DNA of 64,000 nucleotides from Rhizobium indicum (GCF_005862305.2 NZ_CP054021.1:1550001-1614000); one strand, 5' to 3'. Shown: positions 36,091 through 45,113, numbered from the stretch's first letter. Notes: generated by a model from the sequence alone, not told the origin. Program-made: numbers and translations.

Positions 36091-36210
36091 CGAGAACAGC
36101 CTTTCTGGTCGAGATGTGCTTGCGCTACTGCCTGCCTCCATCATCTAGTCCATGGGCGAAAAGACGATTAGACTGCAAAATCCGCATTCGGTATTGAGCA
36201 GAATTCAAAA

Positions 36211-37119
36211 ATGTCCCGAGACAGCATCAACGACCTCACTGTCTTTTTGGCAGTTGCGCGAGAACAGAGCTTCACGAGAGCGGCGGCAAAGCTTGGCGTC
36301 TCGCCTTCGGCGCTCAGCCATTCGATGCGGCTGCTCGAGGAGCGGCTCGGGGTTCGGTTGCTGACGAGAACGACCCGGCGCGTCTCCGTGACCGATGCCG
36401 GGGAGCGGTTGCTGCACTCGATCGAGCCGCACTTCGACGGCATCGATACCGCGCTGGCGGCTCTCACAGAACTGCGCGACAAACCTGCGGGGACGGTTCG
36501 GATCACCGCCGGCGAGCATCCGACGACATCGATCCTCTGGCCGGCGATAGAGCGACTTCTTCCAGAATATCCGGATATCAAGTTTGAAATCACGGTGGAC
36601 GGGGCGCTCACCGATATTGTCGCGGAGCGCTACGATGCGGGAATTCGGCTCGGCGAGCAGCTCAACGGCGATATGATCGCCGTGCGGATCGGACCTGAGA
36701 TGAGAATGGTGGTCGTTGGTTCGCCAGACTATTTCGCGCGCCACCCAAAACCGTCGACGCCGCAGGACCTGACTGCCCATGCCTGCATCAACATCAGACT
36801 GCCGACCTATGGAGGCTATCTGGTTTGGGAGTTCGAAAAGGACGGGCGGGAGGTTCGTGTCCGTGTCGATGGCCCGTTGGCTTTCAACACCACGCAGATG
36901 GTGATGAGAGCGGCGCTCGGGGGCGTCGGACTTGCTTACTTGTTCGAGGATCATGCACGAGATGAAATCGAGAGCGGGCGGCTTGCCACCGTTCTCGACG
37001 ACTGGAACCCGCTGTTCGATGGTTATTTCCTCTACTATCCGAGCCGCCGTCAGATGTCTCCGGCCTTCAGCGTGCTGGTCGACGCGCTGCGATACCGACC
37101 ATCACGTTCCGATCATTGA
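36211..37119 (+). CDS. LysR-family regulator
   Basis: 302 residues. N-terminal winged helix (DLTVFLAVAREQSFTRAAAKLGVSPSALSHSMRLLEERLGVRLLTRTTRRVSVT) and a periplasmic-binding-like sensor (about 95-295). It shares long stretches with the LysR at 45172 (GPEMRM-VV-SPDYFARHPKP; WEFEKDG; YYPSRR), so they are paralogs. It is divergent from the NTF2-SDR pair and followed by an MFS gene after 113 bp. Confidence 0.93.
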   Translation: MSRDSINDLTVFLAVAREQSFTRAAAKLGVSPSALSHSMRLLEERLGVRLLTRTTRRVSVTDAGERLLHSIEPHFDGIDTALAALTELRDKPAGTVRITAGEHPTTSILWPAIERLLPEYPDIKFEITVDGALTDIVAERYDAGIRLGEQLNGDMIAVRIGPEMRMVVVGSPDYFARHPKPSTPQDLTAHACINIRLPTYGGYLVWEFEKDGREVRVRVDGPLAFNTTQMVMRAALGGVGLAYLFEDHARDEIESGRLATVLDDWNPLFDGYFLYYPSRRQMSPAFSVLVDALRYRPSRSDH

Positions 37120-37232
37120 TGAGAATTCCTCAAAAGCGCATGCAGGAATAGCAATCTAATCGGCAGAATAGGCGGGTGCTATCTCTCGGGACATCGGCGG
37201 CAATCGCCGCAATGACGGTTCCGGAGAGCGCC

Positions 37233-38708
37233 ATGAGATCACCCCCACAGGCCAGCCGGCCCTCCAGCCGAGCGGAAAAACCTTTATCGCACGCGGTCAA
37301 CAAGACAGCGATCCTGACCATCATCCTCACCAGCTACGTGATGCTCGTACTCGACACGTCGATCGTGCTGACGGGGCTTCCGAGCATTCATCGTGAACTT
37401 GGCTTTTCCGATCCTGAACTCGCCTGGGTGCAGAGCGCCTATACCCTCACCTTCGGAGGCTTCCTGCTTCTGGGTGCAAGGGCAGGCGACATTCTCGGCC
37501 GCAAGCGCATGCTCACCATCGGCCTTGCTCTCTTCACCGCGTCTTCGCTCGCCATCGGTCTTGCCGAGACGCCGGCCTGGATGATCGGCGCGCGTGCCGT
37601 CCAGGGGTTTGGCGGCGCTATTCTTGCGCCGGCCACGCTGGCCTTGCTGCAGACGACCTTCGCTGAAGGGACCGAGCGCACCCGCGCAGTTTCCTATTAC
37701 AGCGCCGTCGCCGGCATTGCGGCCAGCGTCGGCCTCGTGCTCGGCGGCATATTGGCCGAGTGGCTGTCGTGGCGTGTGGGCTTCTTCATCAATCTGCCGA
37801 TTGGCCTCGGCATGATCCTCGCCGCGATCCGCTTCGTTCCCGAGACGGGACGGCAGTCGGGGCGGCTCGATATTGCCGGAGGCCTGACCTCGACGATCGG
37901 CATGGTGGCGCTTGTCTATGGCCTGATCCGTTCGGCGACGCATGGCTGGCATGATAGCTTGACCATCGGGCTTATCGCGACCTCCCTATTGCTGCTGGTG
38001 GCCTTTGTTGCCATCGAACGGAATGCTCGGCAACCGATCATGCCGTTGCGTCTCTTCGCCAGTCGCGAACGCGTCGGGGCCTATTCTGCGCGAATGCTCT
38101 TCCTCGGCGGAATGATCGGCTTCTTTTTCTTCACGACGCAGTTCCTGCAGAGTGTTCTTGGATACAGCGCTGCCGCCACCGGATTGGCTTTCCTGCCCGC
38201 GACACTCGTGAACTTTGCATCGGCAATGGCCGTGCCGCAGCTGACGAAGCGGTTCGGCAACGCCCGCCTGCTTGCCACGGGTTTTGTCCTGACCCTTGTC
38301 GGCATGACTTGGCTCAGCCGTGTCTCCGCCGATGCGGACTATCTGAGTGACATCGCCTTGCCGATGATCCTGATCGGCTGGGGCCAGGGTTTCGTCCTCA
38401 GCCCCCTGACAGCCTCGGGCATCTCAGGCGTCTCCGGTGCCGATGCCGGCGCCGCCTCAGGTGTGGTCAACGTCGCCCACCAGCTCGGCAATTCCCTTGG
38501 TCTTGCGATCCTGGTCGCCGTCACGGCTTTCGGCACGAGCGGCCTGGAAGGCATCCAACTTCTCGCCCATCGCGTGACGATGGCGTTGACCGGCTCGGCC
38601 GCGATGATGGCGCTCGCGCTTGTTCTCGTCCTTGCCCTGATCGTCCGGCGGCGCCACCCCGCCTCAGCCATCGTCCCGGTCGCCGAAGAGTCGGTCGACG
38701 TCGCCTGA
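37233..38708 (+). CDS. MFS multidrug exporter, DHA2 (14-helix) family
   Basis: 491 residues from MRSPPQASRP, set by a GGAG ribosome site. MFS motif LGARAGDILGRKRML (motif A), DHA2 motif C-like region GLVLGGILAEWLSWRVGFFINLPIG, and 13-14 membrane helices. Drug:proton antiporters of this type (EmrB/QacA) export toxic organics. It lies between the LysR gene and an NTF2-like gene (40 bp on) on the same strand. Confidence 0.92.
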   Translation: MRSPPQASRPSSRAEKPLSHAVNKTAILTIILTSYVMLVLDTSIVLTGLPSIHRELGFSDPELAWVQSAYTLTFGGFLLLGARAGDILGRKRMLTIGLALFTASSLAIGLAETPAWMIGARAVQGFGGAILAPATLALLQTTFAEGTERTRAVSYYSAVAGIAASVGLVLGGILAEWLSWRVGFFINLPIGLGMILAAIRFVPETGRQSGRLDIAGGLTSTIGMVALVYGLIRSATHGWHDSLTIGLIATSLLLLVAFVAIERNARQPIMPLRLFASRERVGAYSARMLFLGGMIGFFFFTTQFLQSVLGYSAAATGLAFLPATLVNFASAMAVPQLTKRFGNARLLATGFVLTLVGMTWLSRVSADADYLSDIALPMILIGWGQGFVLSPLTASGISGVSGADAGAASGVVNVAHQLGNSLGLAILVAVTAFGTSGLEGIQLLAHRVTMALTGSAAMMALALVLVLALIVRRRHPASAIVPVAEESVDVA

Positions 38709-38748
38709 CGCGCAATCCGCCAATCCGTTCCAACTCAAGGAGATTTCC

Positions 38749-39213
38749 ATGCAAGACAATACTCTGGAACAACGCATCCAGACCCTCGAAGACAAGGTCG
38801 CCCTCAAAGCACTCGTCGACACTTTCGCCAATCTCGCCGACCAGAAGGATTTGGCCACTCAATCGCTGCTGTTTGCCGAAGACGCGGTTGTCGACACCTA
38901 CTTCGAAGGACAGCTTTTTGCGTCGCTTAGAGGCCGCAAGGAGATTCAGGAGACCTTTACCGGCTTCATGGCCAATTTCGAGACGGCCTACCATATCAAT
39001 GGTCAGCATACCGCGGAAATTGACGGAGACCGCGCAACAGCAGTGCACTATTGCCTGGTTGTCCTCGTCAATACGGTCGATGGCAAAAAGATGAGGAATA
39101 CCAACGGTGTTTATTACAATGACGAATATGTGCGCCAGGGCGGTCGGTGGCTGATCTCGAAGCGCACGTCGCATTTCACATGGCGTGACACGATGGAGAT
39201 GGCGGCCGGTTGA
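38749..39213 (+). CDS. SnoaL/NTF2-like protein
   Basis: 154 residues. ALKALVDTFANLADQKDLATQSLLFAEDAVVDTYFEGQLFASLRGRKEIQETF is the SnoaL entry helix and first strands; the domain ends RQGGRWLISKRTSHFTWRDT. An AAGGAG ribosome site precedes it. It is the third protein of this fold within 5 kb and may be co-transcribed with the exporter. Confidence 0.85.
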   Translation: MQDNTLEQRIQTLEDKVALKALVDTFANLADQKDLATQSLLFAEDAVVDTYFEGQLFASLRGRKEIQETFTGFMANFETAYHINGQHTAEIDGDRATAVHYCLVVLVNTVDGKKMRNTNGVYYNDEYVRQGGRWLISKRTSHFTWRDTMEMAAG

Positions 39214-39261
39214 CCGAGGCCTGAGACGCCGCTCGAGTCCCGCCGAAGACTCACACAATCG

Positions 39262-39289
39262 AAAAGGGGCGCCCGAACGGCCGCCCCTT
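39262..39289. terminator. Terminator between NTF2-like gene and peroxiredoxin
   Basis: An 8-bp GC-rich stem (AAGGGGCG / CGCCCCTT) lies between convergent genes and is followed on the minus strand by a T-run (complement of AAAA). It ends the peroxiredoxin transcript and may act in both directions. Confidence 0.75.
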
Positions 39290-39309
39290 CATCCATTGGC
39301 AATGAACGC

Positions 39310-39795
39310 TCAGAGCTGCTCCAACATCGCGGCAGCGCCCGAGACGGTGGCCTGGCCGGGGCTTTCCTCGACGTTGAGAGCTTTCACCACCCCGTCTTCC
39401 ACCAGCATCGAATAACGCTTGGAGCGGAGGCCGAGGCCGCCGGCGGAGAGGTCGGCGTCGAGGCCGACGGCCTTGGTGAAGCCGGCATCCCAATCGGCGA
39501 GGAAGTGGATCTTGCCCATGCCGCCTGACGATTGCGCCCAGGCGCCCATCACGTGCCAGTCGTTGACGGCGACGACGGCGATGTCGTCGACGCCCTTGCC
39601 AAGGATGGTGTCGCGGTTTTCGAGATAACCCGGCAGGTGGTTCAGCGAGCAGGTGGGCGTAAACGCGCCCGGCACGGCAAAGAGCACGACGCGCTTGCCG
39701 GCGAAGAGCTGATCGGTGGTGATTTCGACCGGGCCGTCAGCTGTCTTTTCCTTGAAAGTGGCGGCAGGAAGCTTGTCGCCGATCGCGATGGTCAT
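39310..39795 (-). CDS. Peroxiredoxin, Prx5 type
   Basis: 161 residues, atypical Prx5-subfamily. The peroxidatic cysteine is C49 in GAFTPTCSLNHLPGY; DDIAVVAVNDWHVMGAWAQ and RYSMLVEDGVVKALNVEE are family signatures. It reduces hydrogen and alkyl peroxides in the cytoplasm with thiols from a glutaredoxin or thioredoxin. Single gene; terminator at 39262-39289. Confidence 0.95.
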   Translation of the reverse strand: MTIAIGDKLPAATFKEKTADGPVEITTDQLFAGKRVVLFAVPGAFTPTCSLNHLPGYLENRDTILGKGVDDIAVVAVNDWHVMGAWAQSSGGMGKIHFLADWDAGFTKAVGLDADLSAGGLGLRSKRYSMLVEDGVVKALNVEESPGQATVSGAAAMLEQL

Positions 39796-39895
39796 GGTCT
39801 TCTCCTTGAGTTCTGGATTGGGGGTTCTGGCTTTGGGGATTCCGGCTTGGCGGTGGCGGGCGCCGTAGGGGATCTGCGGCGACTATAGGAGCCCA

Positions 39896-39950
39896 TCATT
39901 GAAAGGCAAGGCCGGTCATTGAAAGGCAAGACCGGTCATTCGAAGGCAAG
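39896..39950. repeat. 20-bp tandem repeat at end of DsbD-N-like gene
   Basis: CATTGAAAGGCAAGGCCGGT, CATTGAAAGGCAAGACCGGT, then the partial CATTCGAAGGCAAG. The last unit contains the stop and final codons of the minus-strand gene (ending ...LAFE), so the 3' end of that gene seems to have been copied twice downstream. Confidence 0.8.
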
Positions 39951-40787
39951 CGTCGTCTCCATCGCCCGTTCACCGTCGATGACGAGCACGCTCCATTGCT
40001 TGCCTACTATGTCGTAATCCTTCGGCAGCTTGCCGATTGATATATCGACCTTGAAGGTGGCGCCGTCGCGTTTGCCGCCGATCTGCTTGGTGAAGGCATA
40101 ACCGCTCGGGCCGGTGACGATGATATCCGGCGCGCCCTTCCCCTCACCCGGCCCCCCGGCCGGCAGAGCGAGCGTCAGCGACAGCGTCTTCCTGTCGGGC
40201 GACATCGCATGCGCCGTCACGCCGAAATCCACCGATGGCGGCTTCGGCAGGCTCGCATCGGCGGCCTGAAGGATCGCCTCCTCCTGCGGGTGCGACTGGA
40301 TGGCGGGGCCAAGCTTCAGCTGCAAATTCGCCTGGAAGGGAATGCAGATATCCTTGCAGATGCCGATGAAGGCGGCAGCATCGATCGTAACCGGGCCTTT
40401 GCCGGCCACCGTCAGCGACAGCGGCAGCGTCACCGGCGCGTCATAGGCAATATCCTCGATCGCGCCGTTGAAAAAATGCTTCGGAACGGGATAGGCGATG
40501 GCATCGAGCGTGACGCCGCTTGCCGCCGCGATGGTGATTTGCGGCGGAATGCCGCTGTTGCCGGGCTCTTTCCAATAGGTGATCCAGCCGGGCTTCGGCT
40601 CGATCTGAAGGGCAGCGCGGATTTTGCCGCGGGCATCGGGCGCGAGCGCCACGAGGCGCATGCGGCCGCCTTCGTTGTCCGCCCAGGCGCTCATTTCCGC
40701 ATGGGCGGAATAAAACGGCACAAGGGCTGCGACCACCGACACAACCGCGATTAAAAGCCTGCGCGGGCCTGAGGAAATAATCATCAT
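39936..40787 (-). CDS. DsbD N-terminal-domain-like exported protein
   Basis: 283 residues. Signal peptide about 1-30 (ends YSAHAE). The core matches the DsbD alpha / disulfide-corrector domain: PGWITYWKEPGNSGIPP, then the cysteine pair in FIGICKDICIPF. It lacks the membrane and thioredoxin parts of full DsbD, so it probably passes electrons in the periplasm with a separate membrane partner. No clear ribosome site precedes the first ATG. Confidence 0.85.
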   Translation of the reverse strand: MMIISSGPRRLLIAVVSVVAALVPFYSAHAEMSAWADNEGGRMRLVALAPDARGKIRAALQIEPKPGWITYWKEPGNSGIPPQITIAAASGVTLDAIAYPVPKHFFNGAIEDIAYDAPVTLPLSLTVAGKGPVTIDAAAFIGICKDICIPFQANLQLKLGPAIQSHPQEEAILQAADASLPKPPSVDFGVTAHAMSPDRKTLSLTLALPAGGPGEGKGAPDIIVTGPSGYAFTKQIGGKRDGATFKVDISIGKLPKDYDIVGKQWSVLVIDGERAMETTLAFE

Positions 40788-40928
40788 GGAACAAAGGTTT
40801 ACCGAATGTGCTGTTTGGCCGCCAGAAGTCGCGGCGATTTAAATCTTCATTTTCAGTTGATTGATGTGTGACATTGGCCCATGTTTCTTTTGTCGAGGCC
40901 TTGGTGCGGTCTAGCAGCAGGAGGAACG

Positions 40929-41534
40929 ATGTCCTTATTGACGCTGAAGAACAGACGGGAACGTGGCTTCTTCGATGGCCAATTCCTCATCGCCATGCCG
41001 GGCATGGAAGACCGCAATTTTGCGCGCACAGTGATCTACATTTGCGCGCATTCGGATGCCGGCGCCATGGGCTTCGTCATCAACCGTCCGCAGAGCCTCA
41101 CCTTCACCGATGTGCTGCTGCATCTCGACATGATCAAGCAGGAAGATTCGATCGTGCTGCCGAAGCGGGCGCGCGAATTCCCGATCCAGACCGGCGGGCC
41201 GGTGGAAAGCGGCCGCGGCTTCGTGCTGCATTCGGACGATTATTCCAGCGACTCCAGCATTCCCGTCAGCGACGATATCTGCCTGACGGCGACGCTCGAT
41301 ATCGTGCGCGCCATCTCCAAGGGCGATGGGCCGACGCGGGCGACGATGCTGCTCGGCTATTCCTCCTGGTCGGCCGGCCAGCTCGAAAGCGAGGTCGTCA
41401 ACAATGGCTGGCTCACCTGCCCGGCCAATGAGGAATTGATCTTCGACCGCAGCCTCGACGACAAATACGAGCGGGCGCTCGCCGGCATGGGCGTGACCGC
41501 TGCCATGCTTTCGGCCGAAGCCGGCCATGCCTGA
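40929..41534 (+). CDS. YqgE/AlgH family protein
   Basis: 201 residues from [26 protein letters not shown]. The UPF0301 signatures are present: [41 protein letters not shown], and [28 protein letters not shown] just before the ATG fixes the start. Cytoplasmic, molecular role unclear, one gene. Confidence 0.93.
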   Translation: MSLLTLKNRRERGFFDGQFLIAMPGMEDRNFARTVIYICAHSDAGAMGFVINRPQSLTFTDVLLHLDMIKQEDSIVLPKRAREFPIQTGGPVESGRGFVLHSDDYSSDSSIPVSDDICLTATLDIVRAISKGDGPTRATMLLGYSSWSAGQLESEVVNNGWLTCPANEELIFDRSLDDKYERALAGMGVTAAMLSAEAGHA

Positions 41535-41570
41535 GGGGCTGGCCTGACAGCAGCTGACCTGACGGCAGCG

Positions 41571-41595
41571 GGAACGAATAGCTGCGAGTGACGTT
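41571..41595 (+). promoter_or_regulatory. EcfG/RpoE2-type general stress promoter of csbD
   Basis: GGAAC (41571-41575), 16-nt spacer, CGTT (41592-41595) matches the alphaproteobacterial general-stress sigma factor consensus GGAAC-N16/17-CGTT. It lies 55 bp before the CsbD start. Confidence 0.75.
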
Positions 41596-41649
41596 TCGTT
41601 TCGGCAAGCATGGACAAAAGGCCCATGCTGACCAAGGAGACATCACATA

Positions 41650-41841
41650 ATGGGTAGCACCAGCGACAAGATTTCCGGTAAGGCAAACGAAATTGCCGGC
41701 AAGACCAAGCAGTCCGTCGGTAAGGCGACGGACGATCGCGAAATGCAGGCCAAGGGCGCCGTCCAGGAAGCCAAGGGCAAGGGACAGGTCGCAACCGGCA
41801 AGGTCAAGGACAAGCTCAAGGGCGCCGTCGACCGGCTCTGA
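41650..41841 (+). CDS. CsbD-family stress protein
   Basis: 63 residues, hydrophilic, built of KxxEIAGKxKQSVGK-type repeats: DKISGKANEIAGKTKQSVGKATDD, MQAKGAVQEAKGKGQ. Typical CsbD, a small stress protein of unknown mechanism. AAGGAG lies upstream. With the EcfG-type promoter before it and the terminator after it, it is a self-contained general-stress gene. Confidence 0.93.
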   Translation: MGSTSDKISGKANEIAGKTKQSVGKATDDREMQAKGAVQEAKGKGQVATGKVKDKLKGAVDRL

Positions 41842-41865
41842 GCAATAGTGCATCCTTCAAGAACC

Positions 41866-41900
41866 ATGCCTGCTGCGCCCCTCGCGCGGCAGGCATTTTT
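41866..41900 (+). terminator. Rho-independent terminator of csbD
   Basis: ATGCCTGC-TGCGC pairs with GCGCG-GCAGGCAT around a 5-nt loop, followed by TTTTT. It starts 25 bp after the CsbD stop. Confidence 0.92.
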
Positions 41901-41936
41901 AATCCCCCACCCTCATGCTTTGCAGAGATAGACAAG

Positions 41937-43022
41937 ATGAAGCTTTTTGCCTGCGACAATTGCGATCAGGTCGTCCACTTCGACAACCGTCGATGCGTGC
42001 GTTGCAACCATCGCCTCGGCTTCCTGCCAGGCGACCTCGCCATGCATGCGCTGGAGCCGCGCGACGAGACGCTCTGGCAGCTCGTTTCCAATCCCGATCG
42101 CGATGTCCGCTTCTGCGCCAATGCCAGCCTCGACATCTGCAACTGGCTGGTGGACGATGATGGCGAGAGCGAATTCTGCGTTGCCTGCCGCCATAACCGG
42201 CTGGTTCCGAACACCGATACCCAGGACGGCATCGATCGCTGGCGGCGCATCAGCCAGGCGCAGCGTCATCTGTTTTATTCGCTGCTGCGCTGGAAGCTGC
42301 CGCATCCCGATCGGGCGCAAGACCCGCAAGGCGGCCTGGTCTTCGATTTCCTCGAGGATTCGATAGAGAGCAACGGCTTTATCGTGCCGGCCATGACCGG
42401 CCACGAGGAAGGCCTGATCACCATCCGCGCCGCGGAGGCCGACGATGCGACGCGCGAACAGGCGCGCAGCTCGATGAACGAACCCTATCGCACGCTGCTC
42501 GGCCATTTCCGCCACGAGGCCGGCCATTTCATCTGGAACAAGCTGGTGCGCGACCGCAACGCCGTAGAAGATTTCCGCACGGTCTTCGGCGACGAACGGC
42601 AGGATTATACGACAGCCCTCCAGACCCATTATGCCGGCGGCGCCCCCTTGGGATGGCAGGACAATTTCATCAGCGCCTATGCGGCATCACACCCCTGGGA
42701 GGATTTCGCCGAATGCTTCGCGCATTACCTCCATATCGTCGACACGCTCGAAACCGCTCGCGCCTTCGGCATCGCCATCGATCCGCGCGGCCATGAAGAA
42801 ATCGCCGGCGAGGTGGATTTCATCCCCTACAGGGCAAGAAGCGCCGAACAGCTGGTCAGCGCCTGGGTGCCGCTCAGCATCGCGATCAACGCCATCCAGC
42901 GCAGCATGGGTCAGCCTGACTCCTATCCCTTCGTGCTCTCCTCGCCTGTTGTGGCAAAACTCGAATATCTGCACCGGCTGATCCAGGGCGCGGCGACGGC
43001 ACCGCAGCAGCGGGCGGCTTAA
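41937..43022 (+). CDS. Putative zinc-binding metallopeptidase
   Basis: 361 residues. The first 25 residues are a zinc ribbon (CDNCDQ ... CVRCNHR), and CVACRH near residue 82 may add ligands. The catalytic motif is HEAGH at 193-197 (FRHEAGHFIW), with downstream ASHPWEDFAECFAHYLHIVDTL, the gluzincin-like E/H helix. Known as a putative zinc peptidase family in proteobacteria; substrate unknown. No signal peptide. Confidence 0.87.
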   Translation: MKLFACDNCDQVVHFDNRRCVRCNHRLGFLPGDLAMHALEPRDETLWQLVSNPDRDVRFCANASLDICNWLVDDDGESEFCVACRHNRLVPNTDTQDGIDRWRRISQAQRHLFYSLLRWKLPHPDRAQDPQGGLVFDFLEDSIESNGFIVPAMTGHEEGLITIRAAEADDATREQARSSMNEPYRTLLGHFRHEAGHFIWNKLVRDRNAVEDFRTVFGDERQDYTTALQTHYAGGAPLGWQDNFISAYAASHPWEDFAECFAHYLHIVDTLETARAFGIAIDPRGHEEIAGEVDFIPYRARSAEQLVSAWVPLSIAINAIQRSMGQPDSYPFVLSSPVVAKLEYLHRLIQGAATAPQQRAA

Positions 43023-43125
43023 GGTACTGAGGCCCGCCACGTCGTTGCCGCTATCCCACTGCGCCGGCGAGTTTGGCTGGAATGACCGCATCGTGATCTG
43101 ATCAGCGAAGAGCTTGTGTCTTTAT

Positions 43126-43692
43126 TCAACCCAGCCAGCTCCTCACCTGTTCCATCGTCCGGCGTTCCTGGTCCGCTTCCAAGGAGAACGGCGGCTCGAT
43201 CGTAGCACGCGGCGCCAGGGACCTGATCACTTCAAGGCTGCTTCCAAGGCCGTAACCGCCATGAGTGATGAAGGGCCGGATGATCTTGCCCGAAAGATCA
43301 TGAGACCGCAGAAATGAGCGGATAACAGGCGGTGCCGTTGTTCCCCAAATCGGGAAGCCCAGGAATATCTCCCGATACTGCTCGAGATTGGCAACCAATT
43401 GAGCCAGGGGCGGGAGGAAGCCTTGTTCGGTTTCCCGGCGAGCCTGGGCAACAGTTTCCTCATAGTCTTCCGGATAGGGCTCGGCCGGCTGGATTTCAAT
43501 CAGCGCGGCCTGGCGTGCCCGGCGGACCTGCAGGGCAATGACCCGTGTATTGCCTGTCCGGGTAAAGTACGCGACCAGCGTGTTCGCGGACGGAGTTTGC
43601 TGAGCCTCAGTGCCGGCGGAGGTCATAGCCAGCCCGATGGCCGCAAGGGGCAGCGACGTGAGAAAATGCCGGCGTGCGCTCGATTTCTGCAT
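43126..43692 (-). CDS. Exported flavodoxin-fold protein
   Basis: 188 residues. Residues 1-31 look like a Tat-type signal (SSARRHFLTSLPLAAIGLAM, cleavage after TEA). The FMN phosphate loop is TRTGNTR, and FLGFPIWGTTAPPVIRSFL plus ITHGGYGLGSSLEVI follow. An exported flavodoxin would fold with FMN before Tat export. It is downstream of the CMD-cupin gene on the same strand with a short gap, so likely one operon. Confidence 0.87.
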   Translation of the reverse strand: MQKSSARRHFLTSLPLAAIGLAMTSAGTEAQQTPSANTLVAYFTRTGNTRVIALQVRRARQAALIEIQPAEPYPEDYEETVAQARRETEQGFLPPLAQLVANLEQYREIFLGFPIWGTTAPPVIRSFLRSHDLSGKIIRPFITHGGYGLGSSLEVIRSLAPRATIEPPFSLEADQERRTMEQVRSWLG

Positions 43693-43720
43693 GCGCTTTT
43701 CCTCGCAGCTTGTCGGTCAA

Positions 43721-44914
43721 TTATTCAGCTTCGCGACCCTGGCGATAGTCCTCAGTCGCGACTTTCTCCATCCAGGTCACGCTGTTGCCGTCGAGTGCTT
43801 CCGATACCGCAAAATGCACCATCGCTTCATCAGCCGACGCACCGTGCCAGTGTTTTACCATCGGGGGAATCCAGACGACATCACCCGGTTCCATGACCTG
43901 GACCGTGCCGCCTTCCTTCTGGACCCAGCCTCGGCCGGAAACGACAAACAGCGTCTGACCGAGCGGGTGCGAATGCCAGGCCGTATGGGCGCCAGGTTCG
44001 AAGGCAACCGTGGCACCGCCAATGCGGGCAGCGCCATCACCCTTGTAAGCGGCCGATATCTGGACCTCGCCGGTGAAACGCTCGGCCGGACCGCTTACCG
44101 GTTGGCTGCCGCGTTTGACCACCTTGATATCTGCTTCCGCCGGGTTGCTCGAGGCGGACGCTTCACGGCTTGCGAAGACCGTTTTGAGAACCGGCACTGC
44201 TGATATGGCGCGAGGCCAGCCGGCATAGAACCCGACATGGGTAACAGCTTCAGCTGCCTCTTCGCGGCTGAGACCATTATCCATGGCGCGGGTGAGATGG
44301 AACGTCAGTTGGTCAGACTGCCCCATCGCCACGAGAGCGGCCACCGTAACGAGGCTGCGATCGCGGGCCGACAGATCCGGGCGCTGCCACAGATCACCGA
44401 ACAATGCCCGGTTTGTCAGGTCGGCAAGGGCCGGCGCGGTAGGTGCCACCTCGGCGTCCACGGACGCGCTGCGGGCGGCTTCCGTTGCGGCATCGAACTG
44501 AATGCGTGGGTCACCGCTGTCCGCCACGGGCGCGATCTTCAGCTCGTCAAAGGCCTTCTTGGTCTCCGTCACGGCCGATATCGCATTGGGCCAGCCGGAA
44601 TAAAATGCAAGATGAGTGACGACCTCACCCACTTCCCTGGGCTCGACACCATTTTCTAGGGCGCGCTTTACGTGGTTGGCAAGGACGTGCCCCTTGCCGG
44701 TTGAGATCAGTACCGAAATGGTGACCAGGCTGCGGTCGCGCGGGGTCAGATCCCCGCGCTTCCAAAACTCGCCGAACAAAACGTCATCCGTGAAGTGGCC
44801 AAGGCCCGGGGCGACGTCATAGACGGCCGGCGGAGCTACGCGGGGGTTCTGCTGCGCTTCGGCGCCTGCGGCTGCGAATGCCGAGATGGCAAGGCTTGCG
44901 GCGATGGTTTTCAC
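43721..44914 (-). CDS. Exported CMD-CMD-cupin fusion protein
   Basis: 397 residues when started at the GTG at 44914, which has a perfect AAGGAG six bases upstream; an ATG 11 codons earlier lacks this. The reading then opens directly with a signal peptide (KTIAASLAISAFAAAGAEA). Two carboxymuconolactone-decarboxylase domains follow (LTPRDRSLVTISVLISTGKG; LSARDRSLVTVAALVAMGQ), then a cupin (about 275-380, HTAWHSHPLGQTLFVVSGRG, PGDVVWIPPMVKHWHGA). CxxC redox cysteines are absent. It pairs with the exported flavodoxin and is divergent from a LysR gene. Confidence 0.9.
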   Translation of the reverse strand: MKTIAASLAISAFAAAGAEAQQNPRVAPPAVYDVAPGLGHFTDDVLFGEFWKRGDLTPRDRSLVTISVLISTGKGHVLANHVKRALENGVEPREVGEVVTHLAFYSGWPNAISAVTETKKAFDELKIAPVADSGDPRIQFDAATEAARSASVDAEVAPTAPALADLTNRALFGDLWQRPDLSARDRSLVTVAALVAMGQSDQLTFHLTRAMDNGLSREEAAEAVTHVGFYAGWPRAISAVPVLKTVFASREASASSNPAEADIKVVKRGSQPVSGPAERFTGEVQISAAYKGDGAARIGGATVAFEPGAHTAWHSHPLGQTLFVVSGRGWVQKEGGTVQVMEPGDVVWIPPMVKHWHGASADEAMVHFAVSEALDGNSVTWMEKVATEDYRQGREAE

Positions 44915-45097
44915 GGTGATCTCCTTATTGACTGTCTGCTCCGACATACGATCGGAGGACGGGCCCGATTAGGCATCGGATTCCGAAAGGGGCTATATCC
45001 GCCATTCATGAAAGGGGCGGCCTCTAGGACGCCGCTCCGCTGGGCAGTTGGTCAGCGGGCCTTTGTCCCTGGCGGATCTATAGACCGCCGGCTATCG

Positions 45098-45113
45098 AGG
45101 AGAATTTACTCCT
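45098..45113. promoter_or_regulatory. AGGAG-N6-CTCCT dyad in LysR divergent region
   Basis: AGGAGAATTTACTCCT lies between the CMD-cupin gene and the divergent LysR gene, about 60 bp before the LysR start. Inverted repeats with such spacing are common LysR sites; no binding is shown. Confidence 0.4.
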
